From: Bactericera cockerelli
Taxonomy: Eukaryota > Arthropoda > Insecta > Hemiptera > Triozidae
Direction of reading: 5' to 3'
NCBI GenBank assembly: GCA_024516035.1
Contig: CM044965.1
Coordinates: 25,033,165 to 25,097,164, forward strand
Length of the DNA: 64,000 nt
Shown: positions 1 through 9,469 of the stretch, piece after piece
Layout: each line of letters begins with the position of its first letter
How positions within the stretch are numbered: the stretch's first letter is position 1
Program-made: the position numbers and the translations under genes
Notes under the pieces: generated by a model
The model's input: only the letters and a program-made list of their open reading frames with translations
Told to the model about the DNA's origin: nothing
Database searches by the model: none

Positions 1-735
1 TTAGAATAGAATGGCATGTATTAGCCATGGGTTGCATTATATAAAAATGATACCTACTCTCGTTTTTGAGGGAAAAGGTGCCATTTTGCTCGCTCGGACT
101 AAAAGTTTCTAAAGAGTAAAAGTTTTTGACCATAATTATTTTTAGAAAAGAAGTTTAAAAGTGTCCAGAATATAAAATAGTCAAAACAATGTAAGCTTTC
201 ATTTGAGATAAACTTAAAGACAAAATACTGAGCCGTTCCGGAGTTACGGCTCCGAAGCCTCGCTCACCAGCCAAAAATCGCGATTTTTCCAAACTTTGAG
301 CGCCTAGCGGCAATTTATTTTAATATCTGGATAGACTGCACACTTTGTAGGGTTGGTAGATAAAACATTCTGACATTGATTTTTTAAAACCACCCTAAAT
401 GTGCACCTTCCAAATGATCCATTATGGCAAAGTCCAATTCATCATCATTTATTTCACCTATCTTATTCAGAAAAAAAAGTGCTTCTTCAATTGACATAAT
501 TACACAGAATATAAAAAACTGTTAACACAGATAAAACAGAAAAAAATGCAGATAAAAGAGAAAAAATAATACCTACTTGCCAAAAAAATCTTAAATTTAT
601 CAGAATTAAAATGTAAAAATTAATTCTACTGTATGTAAAAAACTGAGCACGAAGGTTTAGTATTACCTATATTTATATATTTTTTGAAATCACGCGGTAT
701 TTTGAGTCAAAATTTTCTTTATCGTTTACGAAGAG
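1..735. other. No gene seen; unclassified AT-rich DNA
   Basis: No exon or known family recognised. A short hairpin lies at 230-252 (GAGCCGT / ACGGCTC). The GC-richer part at 225-330 has the look of a retroposon end but matches nothing else in the window. Confidence 0.5.
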
Positions 736-738
736 AGA

Positions 739-911
739 ACCCCATAATCCACTCGAATTATGGGGATCCCGATAACCATAACCAAACTCCGATAATTTTT
801 GTCATGCGCAGAGACGCAAATTCGAGACTTTATCGTTATGGGGATAGGTTATCGGGTCCCCATAACTTTGCGAAATCTTACTAATAATAATGATATCGCC
901 TTATGGGGAAA
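739..911. repeat. Inverted-repeat cluster (possible MITE)
   Basis: The motif TTATGGGG or its complement occurs five times. Arms 758-777 and 847-865 pair (GGTTATCGGG..CCCCATAA) with one indel, and a smaller hairpin lies at 740-764. Outer ends ACCCCATAA and TTATGGGG could be short terminal inverted repeats; no target duplication is clear. Confidence 0.5.
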
Positions 912-939
912 ACCGATGCTAGACAATGATTTTTTTTAA

Positions 940-1237
940 CACTTTCAGCGCCAGGTGATACATGGAAGTATCACCTGGCTCTGCGCTAGTATGAACATGG
1001 TGATACTTCAAAGTATCACCCACAGAGTCTTCTATAAGACGCAGAGTCTTGTGAGTAACACTTTCTATATGTTTAACATGAGGAATGTGTTGCTCTGGCC
1101 TAGCAGTATCCACGAACATGTCAAATTTTTGTCAAAATCTCTTCCCTAGGCCAGTGATACTTTGAAGTATCACCACATCAAAATCACGCCTGGCCTATGA
1201 ATGAAAATAGTCGAAAGTACAGTTGGCGGTGAAAGTG
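940..1237. mobile_element. piggyBac-like MITE with TTAA target sites
   Basis: 298-bp element flanked by TTAA (936-939 and 1238-1241), with inverted ends CACTTTCAGCGCCA and TGGCGGTGAAAGTG (one mismatch). Inside are three hairpins: 951-978 (11-bp arms, CCAGGTGATAC), 999-1020 and 1154-1173 (GTGATACTT arms). No transposase; a non-autonomous element. The TTAA site is the hallmark of piggyBac transposition. Confidence 0.85.
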
Positions 1238-1241
1238 TTAA

Positions 1242-1803
1242 AAGGAGATATGGTAAATTCTGTAGACGAACACTAGATTGTACCCTAATGAACAGTCTGA
1301 CTACTGAGATGCGGACAACAGTGCATCATCCTCACTAAAAGCCACCTCTACCCTTAAACAACTAAACATATGATCCTGGAACCGCTCAAAACATTACATC
1401 GATTCAGTTATCGATTTTGTATATTAATTTCGCCCATATTGCTTGTTCTTATACAGTTCGTAACGTTTTCTAATTGCAAATATTTTTGAAATGAATATCG
1501 CGCATCGCCACTATTAAAACAATTCAAAAATAAGTAAAATTATTGCTCCTGTGTAGGGGACATATTCTGGATTCTATTTTCGTATCAAGTATTATTTTCT
1601 TTTCCGTTTGAATCTTATTGCCCGCATCTGGTCCAGAGGAGAGCACGCTTGCCGTTAAAACTGGAGATCGCAGGTTCGAATTCCACCCAGGACAGCTAAA
1701 TATCTAGATAAATGAAATTAGGTACCTAAATTTCATCGTATATAAACATTTCAGGCTAAATATTTACTATATTTTTTTAAATGAACATTAATTATTTAAA
1801 GAG
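1242..1803. other. No gene; weak tRNA-like remnant near 1620-1697
   Basis: Mostly unclassified AT-rich DNA. The segment around 1620-1697 contains GGTTCGAATTCC, a B-box-like sequence, and ends in an acceptor-like CCAGGAC, so it is probably an eroded tRNA-derived SINE head. Confidence 0.35.
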
Positions 1804-1804
1804 A

Positions 1805-2140
1805 CAGCCTCCGTGGCGTAACGGTTGTGACTACTGCCCGAACTCCAGAGATCCTGAGTTCGATCCCCGGTCGGAGCAGATTTTTCGCACAGAAAATTCT
1901 GTTCCCTCCGAACACGTGAAGCTGGCAATTCCGGCCCTACCCAGGCGGGGTGAGGTTAATGTGGGTAGCTGGTACGATTCCCAGCGAATGGAGGGTAAAA
2001 CTCCCGTCCTTATCCAGAACGTTCAATCAAAATAAAATGTGCCAAAGCCGTAAAAAATGTGCCAAAACCCACCAACCTGAACCATGAGGATGAACAAGGT
2101 CGACCCTGGACAGAGTAAAATAAGAAGAAAAATTAATTAA
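1805..2140 (+). mobile_element. Family D SINE (tRNA head, shared body)
   Basis: The head has a tRNA-like A box (GTGGCGTAACGG) and B box (GAGTTCGATCC). It is followed by a body (CCGGCCC..CCAGGC..GAGGTTAATGTGGGTAGC..GCGAATGGAGGGTAAAA) that is also the body of the 5S-headed F family, and a private tail rich in AAAATGTGCC. Confidence 0.8.
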
Positions 2141-2150
2141 AGAGAGGTCT

Positions 2151-2350
2151 GCCAGCGTCGCTGGCGTGTTGAATGCACCGGTTAAGCAACGTCCAGCGAG
2201 GTGAAGATTTCGTGATGCTGGCATTCCGGCCTCACCCAGGCTAGGTGAGGTGGCAGGTGTGTGTGAATTTCCTGCGAATGGAGGGTAACACCACACCGTC
2301 GTGATATGACCATACAGTTGAAAGCGACGTTAAAATCAAATCAAAAAATA
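2151..2350 (+). mobile_element. Family F SINE (5S rRNA head), deleted copy
   Basis: Head resembles 5S rRNA (GTTGAATGCACCGGTT, AAGCAACG), but the middle of the 5S part is deleted. Then comes the shared body and a tail ending GTTGAAAGCGACGTTAAA with A-rich end. Confidence 0.75.
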
Positions 2351-2850
2351 AAAAAAGAGCAACTACTCTGATTGTTAAGTCTCCTCTGTAAATAAATATT
2401 ATTTTTTTAAATAATAAAAATAAAATAAAAGAAGAACAAGTTCTGTTATTTTGAAAAAAGGTTTCTTTGTATTTATTCAATAGTTTAGAAAAACCAAGAC
2501 ATCGAAAAGCGATAAACAAATAAAGTGGGGAGTATAAAAGATGTATTAAAAAAACTATAAAAAATGTAAATGAATAACATTTTAATAAATCGGACCTTTT
2601 TTTAAATAGATAGTAAAATAAAAAGAGATTTTACAGTCAGGATTTGTAAAATATTTAACAACTGATTTTGGTAAGTAGATAGGCAACTAAATATAATTGA
2701 CAGATTTTAGCACTTGAAATTAAACATAAATATGTATAGTAAACATTTCAACTGTTGAAAGCGAAGAACTTATATTTCCAGAGACTTATGAGTTCCAGTA
2801 GTTGTATTGGTGTCATTAATAGGTGGTCAAATTCTCAAATAGGTAAATGA
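2351..2850. other. No gene seen; AT-rich
   Basis: Roughly 500 bp of AT-rich sequence with no family or exon recognised. Confidence 0.5.
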
Positions 2851-3222
2851 AGAAAAATCGTACATTGGGAGGAATCCGAACCAATACCTCCCTAGACCAC
2901 CTGGGTTACCACACCAGCGCCCTAACCACTTACACTTACGTAACTGTAACCACCTAGACTCTAAAATATCTTTCAATTTCCTTGCTCGACTTGTAAGGTA
3001 AATAATCTAGCGCGTGCATCTATGGTTCCGATCCCACCCAATGCTTGGTTTTTTCCTCATTTATTTGAGTAGGTACATACGTGACATTGTGACCACATAA
3101 TAAAAGTGTGACCACATAAGACTCTGAGTGATAATAAGTAATAAGACTCTGAGGTTTAGGTGGTAGAAAATGTGTTGAGCATTAACCCAACCTGGTGGTA
3201 ACACTCAACTAAAGAGTATTAT
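2851..3222. mobile_element. Eroded family B SINE pieces
   Basis: A diverged minus-strand B head (2851-2950, GGAATCCGAACC) and a plus-strand B tail (3117-3222, AAGACTCTGAGG to TAAAGAGTATTATTAT) lie 170 bp apart in opposite orientation, so they are two separate broken copies. Confidence 0.6.
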
Positions 3223-3281
3223 TATACAAAAGATTGTTTTTCATTCTAAAATTATTTTAACTTTGTTTTTTTTTTTTACAG

Positions 3282-3433
3282 ATCCAATGAATCAGAACTC
3301 CAGATACAAAACAGGAGCATTTCCTTGGGCTCTTATATGCACACTTGTGCACAGTCCTCCGATCAATTCCGAATAATACCGAACACCTCCGGATATTTCC
3401 GAACACTTCCGAAGTGTGCGGATTTCGGGAGAG
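3282..3433 (+). other. Exon-like open segment, unassigned
   Basis: A T-rich tract and TTTTTTTTACAG precede 3282. An open frame runs about 64 codons from 3283, and AG/GTAATC follows 3433. The body repeats the pattern TTCCGAA five times with changes. No protein family recognised; it may be a chance open frame. Confidence 0.2.
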
Positions 3434-3737
3434 GTAATCACCTTTCCGAGACTAACAAACAACATGGAAGAACTACATGAAATTTTGTTTTTCCATAATC
3501 CTTGTATGACTTTCAAAATCTAATTTTGTTCTTATTTCCTTCATAACTTCATATTTAAGTACCTTTTTTATTATTTTTTATAAGAAATCTATCATTCAGA
3601 AGATAATTTTTTCTCAATATTATCTTATGTTGAGTGTAAAATCTCACGTATGAATCCGTAAAACCTATTTTTTTTTTTATTAATTATTTGAAATCCATCA
3701 TCCAGAAGATAATTTTTTCTCGATATAATCTTATGCT
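3434..3737. other. No gene; duplicated AT-rich segment
   Basis: Contains a direct repeat of about 40 bp (AGAAGATAATTTTTTCTC at 3598 and 3703). Nothing else recognised. Confidence 0.45.
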
Positions 3738-3738
3738 C

Positions 3739-3944
3739 TGTCCCGGTAGCTCAGTGGTAAAGGCGGCACTCTGTGAATCTAGAGAATCCAGATGTCGTGG
3801 GTTCGAAACCCAGCCGGGACATCACAAGTTATCCTCCCATTTGGGGTTTTACCACATAATAATATGTCTTGGGCTTACTGCTGGAATAATGGGACTTTAA
3901 CAGTCTTAATCGGGCAGTATAAATAAGGCGATATTATTATTATG
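3739..3944 (+). mobile_element. Family C SINE, complete
   Basis: tRNA-like head from TGTCCCGGTAGCTCAGTGG (A box) to GTGGGTTCGAAACCC (B box) and GGGACA. The tail runs TTGGGCTTACTGCTGGAATA, then GGCGATATTATTATTAT. This is the best copy for defining family C. Confidence 0.88.
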
Positions 3945-4379
3945 CTCAGTTTTAAATCTCAAAAATCTCACGTATGAATCTGTAAAACCTATTTTTTAAT
4001 TAAATATTTTAAAATAAATAAGGCTAAACGTTTAAAAGTTTCACACATTCGCTTGAAAATAAATAATAAAGCTTCTTAAAAAATAAAGACAATTTATAGC
4101 AGGATTTTCATTCAAAGAGAGACTTAAAAATAAATAAGTATCAAATTATATAAAAGCGATAGAAAATTTTTTAGACACAGATTTTTTTTCTTCAATAAAT
4201 ATTAAAATAAATAAGGTTTGTTATTATAATATATTTTCTTTTCCCTGAATAAAAATTTTGAGTGGCGGATTTTCTTCTAAAAAATATATACAATACATGA
4301 TAGCTCAATCATTCTCAGTTGTAAAGCTTAAAAAAGCACGTTTTGTATAGAAGTAGATGTTTCACAGATGATATAGTAA
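3945..4379. other. No gene seen; AT-rich
   Basis: AT-rich sequence without a recognisable element or exon. Confidence 0.5.
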
Positions 4380-4491
4380 GTTATCATATTTGTGTTCATC
4401 ACTTTCGTGATTATGCTGAAACCGAGACTTGAACCACCGACCTCCAGGTTACAAGTCCGCGGCCTTATCCATCAAGCTACTGAGATTGGTT
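4380..4491 (-). mobile_element. Family A SINE, internally deleted
   Basis: Has the tRNA-like head read on the minus strand (GGTTCAAGTCTC B box) and tail (AACACAAATATGATAAC), but lacks the ~40-bp AGTTTGAGTAGTTGTGATA segment of full copies. Confidence 0.8.
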
Positions 4492-4842
4492 AAAAATTTA
4501 TATAGGTAGTATATAATATAGTATTTAGGTATTTAAGGTCATTACTTTCCACATAAAGAGGTACATAGCCAATGTATATTTAGGCACATAATACAGGTAC
4601 ATTCCCTTAGGTGACGGCCTAATTTTTCCAAGATTTTTCACAGATATTATTTTTACATTTGACTTTGTACATGAAATGCAATTTGAAAATAAATTGGTGA
4701 CAATTTTGTCACTTTCAATTTCATAAGTCCCTATCTTGTTTTTTTGTTGTTGTTGAAATTTCTCACCGTTCTTCCAGATTTTCAACTGATGTGAAATCCA
4801 GTCCCATTACAATAATGAACATTAATTACATTTTTTATTTAG

Positions 4843-4980
4843 TTAACATATTTGTGTTAATCACTTTTGTGATAACACAACTAATCAAACTCGCTTTACT
4901 ACATCTACGCTGAAACCGGGACTTGAAACACCGACCTTCAGGTTACAAGTCCGCCGCCTTATCGATCGAGCTACAGGTTG
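4843..4980 (-). mobile_element. Family A SINE
   Basis: Nearly full length: head AGCTCGATCGATAAGGCGG on the minus strand, tail with GTGATTAACACAAATATG. The first ten bases of the head are altered. Confidence 0.82.
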
Positions 4981-5224
4981 TTAAAAGTGACCCATATTTC
5001 CAAAGATACAGGGTCTCCATACGACCCGTTCAAATGAGACCACCATAAACGTATTCAGAGTTTATTCACCGTAATTCCTAAATGAAGAATGAGTTTTTGA
5101 TTTTATTTCGGGGTATCCGGTCTCAATAATATCAATTTTGAATACAGCGTTCATAAGGCTTCATACCATTTGGTCCATTCTATTCGAAAAACGTTAGAAT
5201 TTTATACAGGGTGCATGCTTAAAC

Positions 5225-5375
5225 CTGGCTGGGGGATTATAAACAGGGAGTAGACCAGCATTGGCTTGGTTCTGGGGGACCTTGTCAATTATAAGCCTCC
5301 TTGTAAAGACAGTGGTAGAAGTGCTGAGTCATTCCTCCACTGTCTGGCTACCATCGTTCACGATAACGCCACCCT
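5225..5375 (-). mobile_element. Family H repeat inserted in CRE array
   Basis: Full H element on the minus strand, from AGGGTGGCGTTATCGTGAAC to CCCCCAGCCAG. It is flanked by ATGCTTAAAC (5215) and ATGCATAAAC (5379), a target duplication of array sequence, so H inserted after the array had formed. Confidence 0.8.
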
Positions 5376-5697
5376 ATGATGCATAAACCTATTAACGGTC
5401 GTTCTTTTAAATGCACAATGTCACGTCATTTGTTGCGATGTGTCGATGACGTCATGAATATACAGGGTGCAATCGGTGCATGTATAAACCTATTAACGGT
5501 CGTTTTTAAATGCCCAATGTCACGTCATTTGTTACGGTGTGTCGATGACGTCATGAATATACAGGGTGCATGTATAAACCTATTAACGGTCGTTTTTAAA
5601 TGCACAATGTCACGTCATTTGTTGCGGTGTGTCGATGACGTCATGAATGTACAGGGCGGTGTGTCGATGACGTCACGAATATACAGGGTGGTTCAGA
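5376..5697 (-). repeat. 92-101-bp array with CRE palindromes, 3' of MARVEL gene
   Basis: Three full units and one short unit. Each ends with the palindrome TGACGTCA (5447, 5546, 5636, 5668), and the full units also carry the half-type CACGTCATTTGTTGCGG or a close variant. It starts 10 bp past the stop codon of the MARVEL gene, so it is 3' UTR or immediate downstream DNA. An H repeat has inserted in the outermost unit. Confidence 0.9.
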
Positions 5698-5706
5698 AGG
5701 CACTGT

Positions 5707-5781
5707 TTAGATTCCTTTGTAGGACTTGTACGCGAGGACCGCACTCACAATGTAGAGGGCGGATACGATGAGACCCAGGAC
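5707..5781 (-). CDS. MARVEL-domain protein, last coding exon with stop
   Basis: Encodes residues 142-165 and the TAA stop (5707-5709). It holds membrane helix 4 (VLGLIVSALYIVSAVLAY) and a short cytoplasmic end KSYKGI. A CTCTCTTTCAG acceptor precedes 5781, phase 0. The total of 165 residues is normal for the CMTM/MAL group. The 3' flank runs straight into a tandem array carrying CRE palindromes (5376-5697). I see no convincing AATAAA on the minus strand in the first few hundred bases, so the 3' end of the transcript is unknown. Confidence 0.88.
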   Translation of the reverse strand, partial: VLGLIVSALYIVSAVLAYKSYKGI

Positions 5782-6217
5782 CTGAAAGAGAGAGAAGAAA
5801 GATTTATAAATAACGAGCCGTTTTTTTCCCAATAATTTTATTATATTTTATTTTAATATTCATACATATCCTTCATTTATTATTTAATAGTTACTGCAAT
5901 CCAATGTACTTTTCAGTATGTGGTACCGTTTGCCCGTACTTCGCAACGGTACTAAATTTCAAATTTACTAAGGCATGGCCGTACTGCTGGACAGTCATGC
6001 CTTTTTGAATAATTTTTCTGGGTAATGCGATAATGGTGTTGGAGGGGTTGATTCTCATGAAAATAAATTGTGATATCTGTTACCGTTTGGGCTGTGGTAT
6101 TGTAAACAGACACCCCCCAATAGATACATAGTCAACTGTAGCCAAGCTGGCTACAACAACAACAATTTTTTTTTTGTTGCTTCTGTCAACACTTTAATCA
6201 GAACCAAAATTCCGACC

Positions 6218-6473
6218 GCCAGCGTCGATGGCATGTTGAATACACCGGTTCCCTTCAGAACACCGAAGTTAAGCGACATCCAGCGAGGTTAAGACTTGGA
6301 TGGGTGACCATTCAAATTCTAATTCTCGTGACGCTGGCTTTTCCCGGCCCCACTCAGGCTGGGTCAATGTGAGTAGTAGGTTTGTGAGTTTCCTGCGAAT
6401 GGAGGGTAAAACCCCCGTCGTGATATGACCATGGCAGTTGAAAGCGACGTTAAACCCCACTTTAAAAAAAAAA
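6218..6473 (+). mobile_element. Family F SINE (5S rRNA head), complete with target duplication
   Basis: The first ~120 bp follow 5S rRNA: TTGAATACACCGGTTC, CACCGAAGTTAAGCGACATC, ACTTGGATGGGTGACC, covering the internal promoter boxes. Then the body shared with family D and a poly(A). The 12-bp AAAATTCCGACC flanks both sides (6206-6217 and 6474-6485), showing LINE-type integration. Confidence 0.93.
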
Positions 6474-6607
6474 AAAATTCCGACCAAAGCAATGCCTGAC
6501 AGAAATATTGGCGTAAACTATAAAAGATCTGGTTTCTTGGTCATGTTATGGTAAGTGTTCATTGCACAAACTGGTGGGGATTTCAGTAAAAAAGTATCAA
6601 ATTCACA

Positions 6608-6851
6608 AATCACCGGTTCTCGTTGGAACACCGAAGTTAAGCGACATCCAGCGAGGTTAAGACTTGGATGGGTGACCATTCAAATTCTAATTCTCGTGAC
6701 GCTGGCTTTTCCCGGCCCCACTCAGGCTGGGTGAGGTCAATGTGAGTAGCAGGTTTGTGAGTTTCCTGCGAATGGAGGGTAAAACCCCCGTCGTGATATG
6801 ACCATGGCAGTTGAAAGCGACGTTAAACCCCACTTAAAAAAAAAAAAAAAG
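6608..6851 (+). mobile_element. Family F SINE, 5'-truncated
   Basis: Starts within the 5S-like head at CACCGGTTCTCG and is otherwise almost identical to the copy at 6218-6473, with poly(A) at 6835-6851. It ends 46 bp from the donor of MARVEL exon 3. Confidence 0.9.
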
Positions 6852-6897
6852 GTTTAGAAAGGCCTCAACCATGCTGATGGCAGGAAGCAATACTCAC

Positions 6898-7017
6898 AGA
6901 GATGACGAAGTAAGGTCTCTGGTAGTGGGTGTTATACTTGTCGTTGCTGACCTCCAGGAGGAGAATGCAGGAGGCGATGAGGTAGAAAATGAAGGCACCT
7001 CCATGATAGATGAATTC
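6898..7017 (-). CDS. MARVEL-domain protein, coding exon 3
   Basis: Exactly 40 codons, residues 102-141, phase 0 at both ends. It carries membrane helix 3 (FIYHGGAFIFYLIASCILL) and a hydrophilic loop ending in YFVIS. The acceptor is TCTCTCCAG before 7017 and the donor GTGAGT is at 6892-6897. The order of helices and the short loop between helices 3 and 4 fit the MARVEL fold. No partial copies of this exon are visible nearby, unlike its neighbours. Confidence 0.88.
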
Positions 7018-7169
7018 CTGGAGAGACAGAAATAAATAAGTTTAATAATAATAATGCTCGGTATACGGGTACATTTACTAACGGAATAATACCTAAATAA
7101 GGGGCAAGGACTTCGATTGTTATAGACCTCTCTTTAAATAAATTTTCATACAATACCTAAATAAAGAGG

Positions 7170-7240
7170 TGCTTTGTTAAACTGTTGGCATAATGGGACT
7201 ACCTGTCGTGCGCTGACAGTCTAAATAAAGCACTACTTAT
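7170..7240 (+). mobile_element. C-type tail variant
   Basis: Tail only: TGTTGGCATAATGGGACTAC then AATAAAGCACTACTTATAC. The same variant occurs at 21853-21920, 31329-31385 and (minus) 58556-58640. Confidence 0.7.
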
Positions 7241-7470
7241 ACTTATACCTTTATACAAATTATTATACATGTCAAAAAACAAATTAAAAGGAACAATGTA
7301 AACACAATTTAGAGAGAGAGAGGGCTGGTTGATATTTTTTAAATTAAAAACTATCGACTGGGGTATTGTATGAGAGGTCTCGATGTCCTCATGCCTGATT
7401 GAACATTTATAAATTGATAGTTGAATCTGTGTGAGGTCTACAGTTCACAGAACTACTAGTTATTATGCTG

Positions 7471-7566
7471 ACTCAACTTACAAAATTGTGGTCTTAGCTA
7501 TGATGGAGGCTGTGCTGATCGATATGAGACATGACACGAGCAGCAAAAAGCTACCCAAATACCCAT
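7471..7566 (-). pseudogene. Donor-side half copy of MARVEL exon 2 (older)
   Basis: About 90 nt similar to the donor side of the exon at 8110-8298, with an ACTTAC donor and several substitutions plus a small indel. It ends at a CATCTCTCACAC segment shared with the next copy. Confidence 0.85.
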
Positions 7567-7634
7567 CTCTCACACAAGGAATTATTATAATAATAATATA
7601 ATAATAATGCCTTTTCTTTGTGTTATTATGTCAC

Positions 7635-7889
7635 AATTTTAGTGGGTAGCGCAGAATCACAGTACTTTACCACTTTAATTTACAATATCTTGTATTATTT
7701 TTTTTGCCTAAGATTCTGCCACTGGTCGCTGCTTCACATTAAAGCAGCTACTCATTTTTCCTCACGAGGTATGAGTGGACCCCGCACATCCAAGTACAGA
7801 GCGGAAAAAATCCTCCCCCGCTGGGAATCGAACCCAGGTCACCATGTGTGCAATGCCTAGCGCGCTAACTCGCTCTGCCACAGTGACTA
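7635..7889 (-). mobile_element. Family J SINE, complete
   Basis: The minus-strand head is tRNA-like (GCAGAGCGAGTTAGCGCGCTAG; B box GGTTCGATTCCC). The body carries ATACCTCGTGAGGAAAAATG and the CACTAAAATTGTGACATA end. It separates the two decayed copies of MARVEL exon 2. Confidence 0.8.
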
Positions 7890-7897
7890 CAAGGAAT

Positions 7898-8006
7898 TAT
7901 TAATATGCTGACTCAACTTACAAACGTGGTCTTAGCTATGATAGAGGCTATGCTGATCAAGATAAGGTATGAAAGAAGCAGTAGAAAGCTGCCCAGATGC
8001 CCATCT
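7898..8006 (-). pseudogene. Donor-side half copy of MARVEL exon 2 (second)
   Basis: Same exon half and donor as the copy at 7471-7566, but with different substitutions (ATAGAGGCTATGCTGATC). It lies 100 bp downstream of the true donor; a family J SINE separates the two copies. Confidence 0.87.
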
Positions 8007-8109
8007 CACACACTCGGAAATATTATTATGCTGATACAACTTAGAGAAAGCTGCGAAGGCCGCGGTGAAATAAATGAATGAATGGCAAGACTTTGCTGAC
8101 TAAACTTAC

Positions 8110-8298
8110 AAACGTGGTCTTGGCTATGATGGAGGCTGTGCTGATCGAGATGAGGCATGACAGGAGGAGCAGAAAGCTGCCCAGAAAGAAGGCGGTGGCT
8201 ATGCAGATGAAGAAAGCCTCGGGTCGGTTGGAGGTAAAGTTGTGAAAGTAGACGTCTGAGTTGTAAATGTAGATACCGAGGATGATGGCGCCGATTAT
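8110..8298 (-). CDS. MARVEL-domain protein, coding exon 2
   Basis: Encodes residues 39-101 and continues the frame of the first coding exon in phase 0. It completes membrane helix 1 (IIGAIILGIYIY), then an outer loop with an Asn-Phe-Thr glycosylation sequon at about residue 58, then helix 2 (AFFICIATAFFLGSFLLLL, about residues 66-88). The CAG acceptor is at 8299-8301 and the GTAAGT donor at 8104-8109. It is separated from the first coding exon by an 8950-bp intron full of SINEs, GA repeats and tandem arrays. Two diverged copies of its donor-side half lie downstream at 7471-7566 and 7898-8006. Confidence 0.9.
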
Positions 8299-8369
8299 CT
8301 GAAAGCAACGGAAAAGAAATAAAATTAACCAAAAACCACCAATACGTCTTTTTCTTTATAGTTTTTAAA

Positions 8370-8569
8370 CTCTTTAGTGGAAGATAACCACCAGGCGAGG
8401 TTAATGCTCAAACCATTTTGTACACTAACCCTCAGAGACTTATTATTATGTGGTCACAAACTCAGATTGATGAGGAAAAATTCATGCACTGGGTGGAATT
8501 CGAACCAACGGATCCCTACGGTCCCTGGAATGCCAGACTAGCGCGTTAACCACTTGACTACCAGTGCAC
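8370..8569 (-). mobile_element. Family B SINE, complete
   Basis: tRNA-like head with a long variable-arm look on the minus strand (ACTGGTAGTCAAGTGGTTAA; B box GGTTCGAATTCC). The tail runs TTTGTGACCACATAATAATA to CCACTAAAGAG. Confidence 0.88.
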
Positions 8570-9340
8570 AAGTAAGATTCCAATAGACATTTCTTGGCTC
8601 TGGATAAATATGAGTTATTTACTTTACTTTCCGTGTCCATGTGTGATGTCATGGTGGTGGAAGGATCGATATGGGTGAACCCTTTGGACACCCAGAACTA
8701 GTGTTCTGGGCTCCTTCCGTGTGTCCAGTGTATGGTGTATGTGTAGTGTGTTGAAATAATGCACTTAAAAAATAACATGAGTTTAACATAATAATCCGAT
8801 TGTTTTTTTTTTTTTGGTTGAAGGGAAAAATCTTTTAAAGACACCCAGGTCATTCTGACTTGGGGTGTGGGATTTCCACCCACTAAAAAACCACCTTCTC
8901 AAAGAGCTAACCGCACCTGGAACCGAAAAATATCATTACTTCAAGTGCTCTGATTGTTACACTCAATAAGTTTGTGAACACTTGAACAGCACTGATATAA
9001 TGAAATATGTATCACACATTGCATACACAATAGTTAACAGGCGAACATACGATTATAATATTTCTTTATTATAATAAATGTCGATAAAAAATAATGTATT
9101 TAATTTGTATGCACATAGGTAATTCCTCATTGGCTTCAAGTTTACCGTGTATTTTGTCAAAGGTATATGATACAAGTGACACAGTGATATATGTATGATA
9201 CGAGTGACACAGTGTCCAGACTACCACTAGTACAATATGACCCTACTGACTCAACTCATATTATCCTGCACACCTTGTACCGAGGACCTATGACTCATGG
9301 CGTGAGTCACAGAGTAGGCACTAGGCAGTTCCTCCCGAGA
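8570..9340. other. No gene seen in intron 1 stretch
   Basis: Contains a 20-bp palindrome at 8690-8712 (CCAGAACTAGTGTTCTGG). The rest is unclassified AT-rich DNA with a duplicated ATGATACAAGTGACACAGTG piece near 9166-9212. Confidence 0.5.
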
Positions 9341-9412
9341 CCTCCGTGGCTCAGTGGTTAAGAGCACTGGTTACTGACCCGGAGGTTGCGGGTTCGAATC
9401 CCGGCCAGAGAG
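9341..9412 (+). mobile_element. tRNA-like head of a SINE
   Basis: Reads CCTCCGTGGCTCAGTGGTTA (A box) to GCGGGTTCGAATCCCGGCC (B box), then AGAAAAATTCTGACC. A related minus-strand copy is at 61980-62096. No paired acceptor stem, so not a working tRNA gene. Confidence 0.7.
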
Positions 9413-9469
9413 AAAAATTCTGACCTAGTTTTTTGAATTTTGAAAATTCTGTGCACCATCATTTATTAT

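Larger units (their letters stand above)
5782..6897 (-). other. MARVEL intron 3
   Basis: 1116-bp intron. Besides two F SINEs it contains an eroded piece of family I/E-like sequence near 6130-6170 and a hydrophobic-repeat-free AT-rich part; no further exon seen. Confidence 0.7.

Noticed and set aside
5376..5771. 131-residue open frame on the plus strand
   Set aside because: Runs through the CRE array and antisense to the last MARVEL exon; periodic and without splice or start support.
6218..6340. True 5S rRNA gene
   Set aside because: Only 5S-like with many changes, fused to a SINE body and poly(A), with target duplications.
9341..9412. Functional tRNA gene (also heads of families A, B, C, D, E, J)
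   Set aside because: A- and B-box-like sequences are present, but acceptor stems do not pair and each is fused to a repeated SINE body.
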